From positions 1-64,000 of the forward strand of contig JBFWVA010000009.1 in NCBI GenBank assembly GCA_050246995.1: a stretch of 64,000 nucleotides of DNA, in the 5' to 3' direction. The notes under the pieces are model-generated. The model was not told the DNA's origin. It saw only the letters and a program-made list of their open reading frames with translations, and made no database searches. Made by a program: the position numbers and the translations under genes. Below, piece after piece: positions 8,260-16,638 of this stretch; position 1 is the stretch's first letter; each line of letters starts with the position of its first letter. Source of the stretch: SHVO01 sp050246995 (GTDB lineage Bacteria; Pseudomonadota; Alphaproteobacteria; Rhodospirillales; Rhodospirillaceae).

Positions 8260-10503
8260 ATGCTTGTTTCTCCCAAGGCCATGACTGCCGGCGGCGGCAA
8301 TACCATCGCCCCGCTGCGATTTTCCATGCGCGATTTCCTTAATACCGCGTTTTATTACCGCTGGACGGCCGCCGCCGCCCTCGCCGCGACGCTTGTGCTC
8401 GGAATTCTCCTCGCTCTCCTGGTGCCGCCCTCCTACCGCGCCGAAGCGCGCCTGCTTACTTTGTATGCGGGCTATTACAATATGCAGATCGACAGCACCG
8501 GGGGTGGCCCTGCCGGCGGATTGCCGGGTTTCGAGACGGGTGGAGGGATCGTCGCGGTTGAATCGCAGATTCTGGCTAGTCCGGAACTTCACCGCGCTGT
8601 CGTACAGGAAGAATTGGGGGAGGCGGCGGACGAAGAAACGATCGATCGCGCCGTGCGCCGTCTCGAAAGCCGCTTGTCTATCGAGAAAGTTGAAACCGCT
8701 AATGTCATCCAGTTGTCCTATCGCGACAGCGACCCGGTCAAGGCGTCGAAAACACTCGAACGGCTGATAGACCACTATTTCCGCCAGCGCGCAGGTGTCT
8801 TTACCGAAGGCCGCGTAGGCTTTCTGGTCCAACAGAGAGATCGGGTTCGCACCCAGCTCGACAAGGCCAATGCCCAACTAATTGCTTTCCAGCGCAGCCG
8901 TGACGCGGTCGATGTCGAGGCGCAGATCGCCAGCGCCGTAGCGTTGAACGCGCTTCTGAAGCAGCGTGCGATGGAAAACGAGGCATCTCTGGCACAGGAT
9001 AAGAGTACGCTGGAAAAGTTGAAGACAGAAGCGAAGGCAGTTCCCGCCACGATTGAGCTGTACGAGGACAATACCGAGGCCGCGCGTACCATCGGCACCA
9101 TGCAGCTCACTCTGCTGCAGCTTCAGGCCCGTCGGGCCGATCTGGCGGCACGCTATATGGCGGAATCGCCTTTCGTGGTGCAGGTTGACGATCAGATCGC
9201 CGATTTGGAAAAGGAAATCTCAAAGCAGAAAGCCGGGGTGGTCAACGCCGTTCGCCGCGGACGTAATACCTATTACGATACGGTGCAGGACCGAATCACG
9301 CGCCTGAGCGCTGACGTCGCCGGCCAGGAGGAGCGCAAGCAGACCCTGGATGGTCAGATCACGGAAGCTGGCGATCATTTTCAATCCCTGATCACGACCG
9401 CCAATCAGTTGCGTCGTCTGGAAATCGACCGTGACCTGCTGGCCGACAGCTTCAAAGGCTTCTCGCGTGAGGTCGAACAGGCCCGCATCCAGCAGAACCA
9501 GGCGGATACATCGAGCAGCAGTAACGTCCGCATCATCCAAGCGCCGGCGCCGCCTACGCAGCGCAGCAATCCGCCGATCCTATTCCTGGCCGCCGCATTG
9601 GTGATCGGTATCATGGTCGCCGCGATTTCAATGCTGGTGCGCACCTCTTTGCGAGAAACCTTCCTCAGTCCGGAAGAGGTCGAGCGCTCGTTGGACTTGC
9701 CGGTGCTATTTGCACCGCTCCATTCCGCCGAAGCGCCGCAGATGGTGCGGGAATTCAAACAGACGCTGCGCCAGCTTCTGTCGCCGCCAGAACCCGCGCT
9801 GCCAGAAGCGGCCCCGCCGGAACCGGCGCCCCCGCCCCGCCGTATGCCACGCACCGAACTGGGCCGCATGGTAGCGGCCATCCACAATAGCGTCCCCGGC
9901 ACCGACAAATCCTCGCGCGTCGTGATGCTGCTCTCCTCGCGCGACGATGACGGGGTCGACACGGTTGCCACGGCTTTGATCGAGGAACTGGAACGCCGTT
10001 CGAGCCGGCCGGTGCTCATTCTCGATCTAACGCAGAAGGGCGATCTCTACGGACAACCCGACGAAGATGGCCTGCTGGCATGGCCGGGCGAGACCGGCCC
10101 CGCGCCGTCCTGGCGTGCCGCTGCTGTCGGTCCCGCCAGCAGTGCCGAGGCGGAGACGATGTTCGATTTCCACCCGGTCGAGAACCGCTACATTGTCGTC
10201 GGCCGGCGGAAATCCAGCGCTAAACTTCCCAGCGGGCGCCAGAGCGCCTACCTGTTCGACTTGCTGCGCCGCGAGCACGATTACATCGTCATGCGCGTTC
10301 CGCCGGTCAGCCGCTCCTTCGACGGCATCGAAGCGGCGATCCTGGCTGACGCGACTGTGCTCGGCGTGCGCGCCGAAGCCACCCGCAAACCCGTCGCGCT
10401 GCAGATGAAAGCGCAAGTGATCGACACCGGCGGGCGCATCGTCGGTGTGGCAATGACCGGCCGACGCAGCTATATCCCTGCCTACGTCTATCGCTTCCTC
10501 TAA
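8260..10503 (+). CDS. Polysaccharide co-polymerase (Wzz/Wzc/GumC-type) with degenerate tyrosine-kinase domain
   Basis: A 747-residue chain-length determinant and export partner of Wza. Transmembrane helix 1 is about 32-54, followed by the Wzz domain (LLALLVPPSYRAEARLL) and a long periplasmic coiled coil (about 180-400). The PPILFLAAALVIGIMVAAIS helix is at about 445-465, with a Pro-rich linker of about 20 residues. The C-terminal 210 residues have the BY-kinase fold order but no Walker A: the loop reads LSSRDDDGVDTVAT where GEGKS/T is expected. Walker A' reads LILDLTQKG and the Walker B place reads DYIVMRVPP. The C-terminus is not a tyrosine cluster. Kinase activity is therefore unlikely. It precedes the DUF6492 gene by 21 bp. 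Confidence 0.88.
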   Translation: MLVSPKAMTAGGGNTIAPLRFSMRDFLNTAFYYRWTAAAALAATLVLGILLALLVPPSYRAEARLLTLYAGYYNMQIDSTGGGPAGGLPGFETGGGIVAVESQILASPELHRAVVQEELGEAADEETIDRAVRRLESRLSIEKVETANVIQLSYRDSDPVKASKTLERLIDHYFRQRAGVFTEGRVGFLVQQRDRVRTQLDKANAQLIAFQRSRDAVDVEAQIASAVALNALLKQRAMENEASLAQDKSTLEKLKTEAKAVPATIELYEDNTEAARTIGTMQLTLLQLQARRADLAARYMAESPFVVQVDDQIADLEKEISKQKAGVVNAVRRGRNTYYDTVQDRITRLSADVAGQEERKQTLDGQITEAGDHFQSLITTANQLRRLEIDRDLLADSFKGFSREVEQARIQQNQADTSSSSNVRIIQAPAPPTQRSNPPILFLAAALVIGIMVAAISMLVRTSLRETFLSPEEVERSLDLPVLFAPLHSAEAPQMVREFKQTLRQLLSPPEPALPEAAPPEPAPPPRRMPRTELGRMVAAIHNSVPGTDKSSRVVMLLSSRDDDGVDTVATALIEELERRSSRPVLILDLTQKGDLYGQPDEDGLLAWPGETGPAPSWRAAAVGPASSAEAETMFDFHPVENRYIVVGRRKSSAKLPSGRQSAYLFDLLRREHDYIVMRVPPVSRSFDGIEAAILADATVLGVRAEATRKPVALQMKAQVIDTGGRIVGVAMTGRRSYIPAYVYRFL

Positions 10504-10524
10504 CGGCGCGGAATTCGATCAGCC

Positions 10525-11505
10525 ATGAATAAGATCAGCGCCATCCTGCCGGTCAAGACACGCGGCCGGCACTACGCCGACAACATCGCGCGTTGCGACA
10601 TCCTCTTTTCGTCACTGCGGCATTTCACCTCGCCTTCGACCTTCGACAAGATCGTGATCATGGCGCCCCATGACGAATTCGAGGATGTCCGAGGTTATGC
10701 TAAAGCCTGGTCGGACTTTCCGGTCGAGGTCGTCGACGAATCTTTGCACATGACCGCGTTCCGCGACTTTATGCAGCCGCATCAGATTCGGCCATGGCAT
10801 CGTCAGCAGATCATTAAACTCTATACCCCCGCGTTGATCGAGACCGAATATTTCATTGTGTTCGATCCCGACGTCTTTGCCGTCCATAGGTTCGACGCCG
10901 ACACGCTAATTCCCGGCGGACGCGCCTTGACCTATCCGCAACCGCGCATGCGCGAGCCTGCTTTCTGGCGCCCCTCGTCGCAGCTCTTGCAGCAGGAATC
11001 CCATCTCGACCGGGACGGGATCTGGTGGACTCCCGCGATTCTGTCGTCGACCTTGTGCCGCAGCCTGCATCGGCGTCTGGAGGAGCTGTATCATCAGGAT
11101 TGGATGCGGGTTCTACTGTCGAACTATACGATCGACTGGACGGAATATACGCTTTACTGGCTCAATGCCGAGCGTGAAGGCCTCATCGAAAAGTATCATG
11201 CGGTGTCACCGCCCGGACAACGGTCGGTGCATGCTTCGGACAGCGTATGGTTCGCGGGCAAGGACGGACGGAATCTCGACGAGTGGCAAGCCGAACATCA
11301 TTTCTCCGAACAGGCCGATGGCCTGTTCGCCGTGGTGCAGAGCAACACCTTCATTTCGCCGACGCGGGTGGCCGAGAAATTGCGGCCTTTCTTCCCCATT
11401 ACCCTCCAGCCCTATGAACGACATGAGAGCTTGTCCTTAAAAGCGCGCGAGCTTTATTCCGCGGTCGTCCGGCGTGCGCTCAAGAAGTTGCGAGGCGGCC
11501 GTTGA
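10525..11505 (+). CDS. DUF6492-type putative glycosyltransferase
   Basis: A 326-residue cytosolic protein starting SAILPVKTRG, followed by CDILFSSLRHF. The shape is that of a GT-A glycosyltransferase, with a DxD-like metal site in FDPDVFA at about 114-119. Later conserved-looking WWTPAIL and DWTEYTLYW segments match the DUF6492 family of exopolysaccharide-associated proteins. It lies between the co-polymerase and an exported protein whose start overlaps its stop (TGATG). It is probably a repeat-unit glycosyltransferase, but donor and acceptor cannot be read. Confidence 0.75.
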   Translation: MNKISAILPVKTRGRHYADNIARCDILFSSLRHFTSPSTFDKIVIMAPHDEFEDVRGYAKAWSDFPVEVVDESLHMTAFRDFMQPHQIRPWHRQQIIKLYTPALIETEYFIVFDPDVFAVHRFDADTLIPGGRALTYPQPRMREPAFWRPSSQLLQQESHLDRDGIWWTPAILSSTLCRSLHRRLEELYHQDWMRVLLSNYTIDWTEYTLYWLNAEREGLIEKYHAVSPPGQRSVHASDSVWFAGKDGRNLDEWQAEHHFSEQADGLFAVVQSNTFISPTRVAEKLRPFFPITLQPYERHESLSLKARELYSAVVRRALKKLRGGR

Positions 11506-11930
11506 TGCTGCGGCGTCTTCTTCCAGCACTGACCATCCTGCTATTTTCTGCGCCGGTAGATTCATGGGGACAGGGCACCACGATCCGCCGGGCGATGCAT
11601 ATCTGGGCCGGTCCGCTACACCGGGAATATCTCGGCTGTCTGAATTGCGACAGGCTGGATGTTTCGTCAGTGTTCAACACTTATGGTGCGATGGGTTGGG
11701 AGAACAGCTACATCCCTCACAGCCGCTTTGCCCGCTACCTGGCGGCGCATGACCGCTACTCGGCGTGCGACGCGCATGCCGCTGATCCCCCGATCTTGAA
11801 GGATACGTCTTTGACCAATTACGGGGTGTTGAATGTATCCGACACCCGTGCCGACAGCATCTGCGGTCCGAAAGGCGCGCCGGATATCTGCAAAGTCCTA
11901 AAAGCCACCTGCATCAGGGCCAATCCGTGA
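11505..11930 (+). CDS. Exported Cys-containing protein of unknown function in exopolysaccharide operon
   Basis: The ATG at 11505 shares its A with the preceding TGA, so it is translationally coupled. A signal peptide (LLPALTILLFSAPVDSWGQ) leads to a mature domain of about 120 residues with YLGCLNCDRLDVSSVFNTYGAMGWENSY split by polar turns, then SYIPHSRFARYLAA and later YGVLNV. This resembles a widespread uncharacterised exported family with repeated SIWN.YG.YGS-type units. Six to seven cysteines (GCLNC, SACDA, SICGP, DICKV, ATCIR) suggest disulfides or metal binding. Its stop overlaps the next start as GTGA, which ties it to polymer synthesis or export, but the function is unknown. Confidence 0.7.
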   Translation: MLRRLLPALTILLFSAPVDSWGQGTTIRRAMHIWAGPLHREYLGCLNCDRLDVSSVFNTYGAMGWENSYIPHSRFARYLAAHDRYSACDAHAADPPILKDTSLTNYGVLNVSDTRADSICGPKGAPDICKVLKATCIRANP

Positions 11931-12664
11931 GCGGTAGGCGGATCTTCGGCCTGAACATTAGTTCCCTGACGGCTAGCCAGATCGCCGCCAAGGTTGTGGA
12001 CGAACCGCCGCCGGGCAGCGGGCCGGGTTTGATCGTGACGCCGAATATCCAGCATATCGCGCTATTACATGGCAATCCCGCCTTTCGTCGGGCCTATGAC
12101 GACGCCGCGGAAATCGTCTGCGACGGCTTTCCGGTTCATTACTACGCCAAACTGCGTGGCGCTCCCTCCCCCGGCCGGGTGACAGGATGCGATATCGCAA
12201 TGGACATCATGGGACGCCGCTCCTTTCCCGCGCAGCATCGCTTTTTCTTCGTCGTCGACACCGAAGCCGCCGCTACCGCGGTGCGCGCCTGGGCTGAGGA
12301 ACGCAGCCTCGCCTGCCAGACGGCGGTGCCGGATTTTGGTTTCGAGAAGGACGACGCGCGCAGCGACGCGCTGGTCGAGGCGATCCGTGCGCATCGCACG
12401 ACCATTCTGTTCATGGGGCTCGGCGCGCCGAAGAGTGAAGTGTTTGTCGAGGTGCACCGCGATCGCTTGCCGGCGTGCTGGGCGCTGTGTGTAGGTCAGG
12501 CGGTGAAGATGGCTTTAGGCTTGACCCCCACTCCACCCGGTCTGGTCAAGATCCTCAATCTCGAATGGGCATGGCGCGTGATCCTAGAGCCGCGCCGCCT
12601 GATCGGGCGTTACGTCTATTCGGCAGGCGGCTTCCTCGCCGCCGTGGCGCGGGATTTGCGATAA
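11927..12664 (+). CDS. WecG/TagA/CpsF-family glycosyltransferase
   Basis: A GT26-type membrane-associated transferase that adds a sugar, often a ManNAc-type residue, to a lipid-linked acceptor. Family landmarks are GLIVTPNIQHIALL (about 28-42), the Asp-containing EIVCDGFPVHYYAK, the GCDIAMDIM region and FMGLGAPKSEVFVE. The WAWRVILEPRRLIGRY tail is the basic C-terminal segment that binds the membrane in this family. The start is GTG, overlapping the upstream stop as GTGA. It is the last gene of the plus-strand exopolysaccharide group. Confidence 0.88.
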   Translation: MSGRRIFGLNISSLTASQIAAKVVDEPPPGSGPGLIVTPNIQHIALLHGNPAFRRAYDDAAEIVCDGFPVHYYAKLRGAPSPGRVTGCDIAMDIMGRRSFPAQHRFFFVVDTEAAATAVRAWAEERSLACQTAVPDFGFEKDDARSDALVEAIRAHRTTILFMGLGAPKSEVFVEVHRDRLPACWALCVGQAVKMALGLTPTPPGLVKILNLEWAWRVILEPRRLIGRYVYSAGGFLAAVARDLR

Positions 12665-12862
12665 GCGTGAACAGGCCCATCAGCCGGTCAGCGTTGAATC
12701 TCCGAGCTTCCCCTGAAGTCATCTTGGCGCCGGGGCCGATTCCCCGCTCCCGCCTTCGCTCGCAAAAGCGACGAAGGCGGACCTCATCTCACTTTACTTC
12801 AGCGGCAAAAATACCTCCACGAGCGCCGCCGTCATCGTCCTGTTCTCCGTTATAGCTAAGGA

Positions 12863-12884
12863 CAGGGGACCTTGCGGCCCCCTG
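12863..12884 (-). terminator. Hairpin after the VOC gene
   Basis: Arms CAGGGGACC and GGCCCCCTG with a TTGC loop and one mismatch lie just past the VOC stop. There is no U tract, so it is a weak terminator or a processing hairpin. Confidence 0.4.
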
Positions 12885-12899
12885 CTTCGTGGCGCGTCC

Positions 12900-13397
12900 T
12901 CAGATCAGCTTCGGGTCCATGCCACGGCCCGAGATCTGCACATCGAAACCATCTGGATCGACGATGTGAAAACTATTTTCCGTATCGGGTCGCGGGTCGA
13001 AGCCGCGGCGCTTGAGCTCGGCTTCCACGGCCCCTTTGTCCCAGGTGTCGATCGTGTATGCCACGTGGTCAATGGTGCCGGGCGCGCGGCCATCACGAGC
13101 GTTGCGCGCGACGACAAAGGTATTGCCGAACTCCAGGAAGCACTGGGTCTTGTTATTGTCGTGCGACGGCGTCATGCCCATCAGGTCCTGATAGAAGGCG
13201 GCCGTCTTTTTGTAGTCTTTCACATTGTAGGACAGATGATTGACTGCGACCGTCCTGAAGCCCTTGTTGGCGGGCTCGGCCGCAATCACCGGCGCGGCGA
13301 CAGCGGCCGCCGAGACGGCGAGCGTTGAAATGAGTTGCCGGCGCGACATTTTGCCGCGCTCAAAATCGCCCAGCAGTTTAGAAATGACTTCTTCCAT
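12900..13397 (-). CDS. Tat-exported VOC (glyoxalase/bleomycin-resistance fold) protein
   Basis: The ATG at 13397 is chosen because a strong AAGGGAGG site precedes it, giving 165 residues. The N-terminus carries a twin-arginine motif (MSRRQLIS) and a hydrophobic stretch ending APVIAAE. The VOC domain follows: VNHLSYNVKDYKKTAAFYQDLMGM, with a candidate metal His in the first strand, then TIDHVAYTIDTWDK and a C-terminal DPDGFDVQI. An exported VOC protein is unusual because most act in the cytosol. It lies downstream of the DUF1552 operon but is separated from it by a terminator, and may be regulated independently. The substrate is unknown. Confidence 0.82.
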   Translation of the reverse strand: MEEVISKLLGDFERGKMSRRQLISTLAVSAAAVAAPVIAAEPANKGFRTVAVNHLSYNVKDYKKTAAFYQDLMGMTPSHDNNKTQCFLEFGNTFVVARNARDGRAPGTIDHVAYTIDTWDKGAVEAELKRRGFDPRPDTENSFHIVDPDGFDVQISGRGMDPKLI

Positions 13398-13501
13398 GGC
13401 GTCCTCCCTTGTTCGATGCCGCAATGATGGTGGCACGAATCCCGCCTCCGGCGGGAGGCCTAGAACGCCTCCTAACGTCATGGTCACCACCCCGTGAACA
13501 C

Positions 13502-13532
13502 AAAAAAAACAGGGGGCCCAGTAGGCCCCCTG
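13502..13532 (-). terminator. Rho-independent terminator of the DUF1552 operon
   Basis: A perfect 9-bp stem (CAGGGGGCC/GGCCCCCTG, 13510-13518 with 13524-13532) has a 5-base loop. On the minus strand it is followed by eight T residues (A run 13502-13509). It lies 25 bp past the DUF1552 stop. Confidence 0.85.
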
Positions 13533-13556
13533 CTGTCTTGTCTCCTGAAGGAACGT

Positions 13557-14888
13557 TTAGGCGAGGATTTCGCCGATTTCCTTCGAGGTCAGGTTGCTCT
13601 TTGTGCCCCACGCCGAGACGTCGAGACCCATGATGCGCATCGCGGTATAGCCGAGGCGCGTCGTGGCGGTCGCGCCGCCGTCGATGTGCAGACCCGACTT
13701 CACCTTGCCGCCGGCGCGGCCGGCGGTGAACAGGGCCATGCCGTCGAGCGCATGGATGCGCGCGAGGCCGTGATCCGAGTTCGCCATGATGAAGCAGTTG
13801 TCGAGCAGGCTGCCGGCGCCTTCTTTGAACTCCGCGAAGGACTTCACGTAGTAGGCCCAGTTTTCCATCGCGCGGCGCGTGAACCACGAGCATGTCGGCT
13901 GATAGTCGACCGAAGTATCCCACGGCTCTTCATGGGTCGCGGTGTGGGACGGCTTCTCGAAGCCGGCCTTCGTCGCGCTGTTGCCGCCGTAGGACATGTT
14001 GAAGACGCGGGTCTGATCGCAAGCCACCGCCATCACCATCAGATCGGTGATGATCTTGTGGCGCGAAGCGATGATCGAAACGTCGGAGCCAACCTTGGTG
14101 TCTTCCTTGAGGTTGCCCGGCTTCTTACACGCCGCGATCGGTTCCGGCTTGGTGAGTTGCTGATCGAACTGCTTTTCCAGGTGACGCAAGCCGGTGAAGT
14201 ATTGGTCGAGACGCGCCTTATCGTCGGCGCCGACCGACTTCTCCAAATCCTTCACATCGTCAAGCACGCCAGAGATGGCGCTTTTGCGCACCATAACCTT
14301 CGGGCTCGGCGTGAACGTCGGGGCGTTCGGATCCTGGAAGTCCGCGCCGAACAGGCGGGTATAAAACTTCAGGCCCGAGACTTCCGAGGCATTCGGGGTC
14401 GTCGGATTGTCGTAGGAGAACGTGTCGCGCGCGTTGCCATCGGCCGACGCGGTAAGCATCTTGTAGCGCGTGGTACGGCCGATTTGGTTGGCGATGGTCA
14501 CGTCCACCGTCTCACCCGGGATATTGCCGCCGGTCATCGGGGCCGTACCGGTGCGCGAGATCACCCAGCCGGAGAAGTGGCAGAGGTTCGGCGCGTTGTC
14601 GCGGAATGCGGTGTAGTTGGTCAGCACGTTGAAGTGCTGCTGCACCGGCTTCAGCGCTTCCATTTCCGGCTTCATATCGTAGTTAGCGCCGAGCTTGTTC
14701 GGCACGAACGCCGCCTTGGCGATCCCGAGGGCCCAATACCAGGTCCCGAAACGCACGGGCATCGGACGGCCGTCGGCCATCGCGTCGCCGTTGCCGTTGA
14801 GGTAGGCGTTCAACAGCGGCAAACCAACCGTTACGGCGCCGCCACCCAGCATGCCGCGAAGTACCCGACGTCTATTGAAGTCGTACAT
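13557..14888 (-). CDS. DUF1552 family Tat-exported protein
   Basis: A 443-residue protein starting MYDFNRRRVLRGMLGGG, a Tat signal, then VGLPLLNAYLNGNG. DUF1552 features include RFGTWYWALG, a GHLPSGW-like region reading LCHFSGWVI, SVDVTIANQIG-type EETVDVTIA, and a C-terminal LLDNCFIMANSDHG recalling the related DUF1501/sulfatase fold. The biochemical function of the family is unknown, although its proteins usually sit beside DUF1592-type cytochrome-like proteins, as here. It lies 14 bp after the DUF1592 gene and ends the operon before a strong terminator. Confidence 0.85.
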   Translation of the reverse strand: MYDFNRRRVLRGMLGGGAVTVGLPLLNAYLNGNGDAMADGRPMPVRFGTWYWALGIAKAAFVPNKLGANYDMKPEMEALKPVQQHFNVLTNYTAFRDNAPNLCHFSGWVISRTGTAPMTGGNIPGETVDVTIANQIGRTTRYKMLTASADGNARDTFSYDNPTTPNASEVSGLKFYTRLFGADFQDPNAPTFTPSPKVMVRKSAISGVLDDVKDLEKSVGADDKARLDQYFTGLRHLEKQFDQQLTKPEPIAACKKPGNLKEDTKVGSDVSIIASRHKIITDLMVMAVACDQTRVFNMSYGGNSATKAGFEKPSHTATHEEPWDTSVDYQPTCSWFTRRAMENWAYYVKSFAEFKEGAGSLLDNCFIMANSDHGLARIHALDGMALFTAGRAGGKVKSGLHIDGGATATTRLGYTAMRIMGLDVSAWGTKSNLTSKEIGEILA

Positions 14889-14902
14889 GACGCTTGTCTC
14901 CC

Positions 14903-16624
14903 TTAGTGAGTGGCCGGTGCAGCGGAAGCGGTTTTCGCTTCAGCCGCGGCCGGAGCCGCTTCTTTGAATTCCGAAAACGATTTACTCAACGCGACCGTGC
15001 GCAACAGATCCGGCACGCGGTAACCTGCCGACTCAAAGCGCGCGTTCAAGAACTTCAGCATCTCGGCATCGTCGTTCGTGGTCTGGCTGCCCGTGCCGTA
15101 AGCGTACACGCGCTTCACCAGGCACGACGTCAGGCCCGGATGATCATGCAGCGCCGCCGCGAGGCCGGTGACATCCTTGTATTGTTTGCCGTCGAGGTTG
15201 CCGCTGGCGTCGATGGTCGCGCCGCGTTCGCTGGTACGATAGCGACCCGAACCGTCGAAGTTCTCCATGGCAAGACCGATCGGATCGGTAATGCGATGGC
15301 AACCGGCGCACACCGGGTTTTCCAGGTGGAAGTTGACGCGATCACGCTGCGTTTTTTGCTCCGCTTTCGGGTTTTCCAGCGCGGAGAAATCCACGTTCGC
15401 GGGCGGACGCGGCACAGGCTGGCAGAGCAGCAATTCACGCAGGGCCTTGCCGCGCAACGTCGGCGAGCTGCGGCCCGGGTGTGAGTGCGACGCCAGGAAG
15501 CTGATGTGCGTCAACACGCCGGCGCGCGGGCTCGAATCCGGGAACTTGTATTCGATCCAGCCCTTGGTCGTCGGCAGCTGGTACAGCGCGGCCAGCGGCG
15601 GCGACAGGAACGTCGTGCGCGTGGTGTAGAGGTCGCGGTAGTCGCCTTTCTTGGTGATCAGATGATCGACCACCGTGCGCAAGGTCTGCTCACGCGCGTC
15701 TTCGGCGGTGAGACCGGTGAACGCCGGATACACCAGCGCGTCCTTGGCCAGCGTCGTCATCTTCTCGAAGTCGTACATATCGTCGAAGAAGGCGCGCAGA
15801 CCGTCTTTAAGGCGCGGGCTCGCGATCATCATATCGACGATCCGGGCGCGGCCCTTTTCGGTTTGGATCTCGCCGCTTTCGGCGGCCTTGAGCAGCGCTT
15901 CATCCGGCGCAGCGTCCCACAGGAAGTAGGACAGGCGTGACGCCAGCGAATAGGCGTCCAGCCGCATATGACCTGGGTTCTTCGGGTCCGGCTCGGCCGT
16001 CTCGGCGATCAGCATCGCTTTCGGGCTCATCAGAATTTCTTCGATCGCGACGGCGAGACCGGCATAGAAGTCGCCGAGGCGGTCAGCGCTCGCGTTAGCG
16101 TGGCTCACGAGGCCCGCCAACTTGTCCTTCTCCAACGGCTTTCTGAACATGAGGCGGCCAACGCGGTTCAGCACCTGAGTCGCGCAGGCGGCATCGGCGG
16201 CCTTTTCGTTGGCCGGTTGGCAGGTAATGACGAAGTTGCGGCGTGTGGGCTCGATCACCTGCGCGGCCACGAACTGTGCGGTCTTCTGATACAGCTCAAG
16301 CTGCGTGTCGTTCACGCCGGCGCGGGAGGTGCCGAGGCGAAGCAGGCCGTCGACGCGTTCCACCGGAGCGAATTCCACGTCAGGGCGCACATCCGCGCCG
16401 AACACATAAGCCAGCGTGTTGAGATACTGGTCGCGCGTGATGAGACGCAGGCGCGGCTCGGCGCCCGACGACGCCGGTTCCGCCACCTCGGCGACTTTGC
16501 TGGCCGCCGCGGTCTTGGCTCCTTCACTGCCCGTCGGTCCCGAGCAGCTGGAAAGCGCAAAGGCGGCCGCAAGGCCGATCGCGCTGCCGCGAAGGAGCGA
16601 AGAGAGACGTACTTTCGAAGACAC
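14903..16624 (-). CDS. DUF1592/DUF1588-type lipoprotein with one c-type heme motif
   Basis: The GTG at 16624 lies about 7 bases after GGAGGG and is preferred to two upstream TTGs, giving 573 residues. A lipobox (ALSSC) anchors it. The domains follow the order of this multi-DUF family: RLITRDQYLNTLAYVFG (DUF1587-like), GRLMFRKPL (DUF1595-like), SRLSYFLWDAAPDE (DUF1592), RAGVLTHISFLASHSHPGRS then the heme site CAGCH followed by DPIGLAMENFD (DUF1588), and a C-terminal region (DUF1585-like). The family is best known from planctomycetes and some proteobacteria and has no proven function. The single heme suggests an exported redox role. It is the third gene of the four-gene operon. Confidence 0.87.
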   Translation of the reverse strand: MSSKVRLSSLLRGSAIGLAAAFALSSCSGPTGSEGAKTAAASKVAEVAEPASSGAEPRLRLITRDQYLNTLAYVFGADVRPDVEFAPVERVDGLLRLGTSRAGVNDTQLELYQKTAQFVAAQVIEPTRRNFVITCQPANEKAADAACATQVLNRVGRLMFRKPLEKDKLAGLVSHANASADRLGDFYAGLAVAIEEILMSPKAMLIAETAEPDPKNPGHMRLDAYSLASRLSYFLWDAAPDEALLKAAESGEIQTEKGRARIVDMMIASPRLKDGLRAFFDDMYDFEKMTTLAKDALVYPAFTGLTAEDAREQTLRTVVDHLITKKGDYRDLYTTRTTFLSPPLAALYQLPTTKGWIEYKFPDSSPRAGVLTHISFLASHSHPGRSSPTLRGKALRELLLCQPVPRPPANVDFSALENPKAEQKTQRDRVNFHLENPVCAGCHRITDPIGLAMENFDGSGRYRTSERGATIDASGNLDGKQYKDVTGLAAALHDHPGLTSCLVKRVYAYGTGSQTTNDDAEMLKFLNARFESAGYRVPDLLRTVALSKSFSEFKEAAPAAAEAKTASAAPATH

Positions 16625-16638
16625 CAACAAACCCTCCG

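Noticed and set aside
13494..14906. Long plus-strand frame of 470 codons
   Set aside because: It is antisense to the DUF1552 gene. Such mirror frames are common in GC-rich DNA because of third-position bias.
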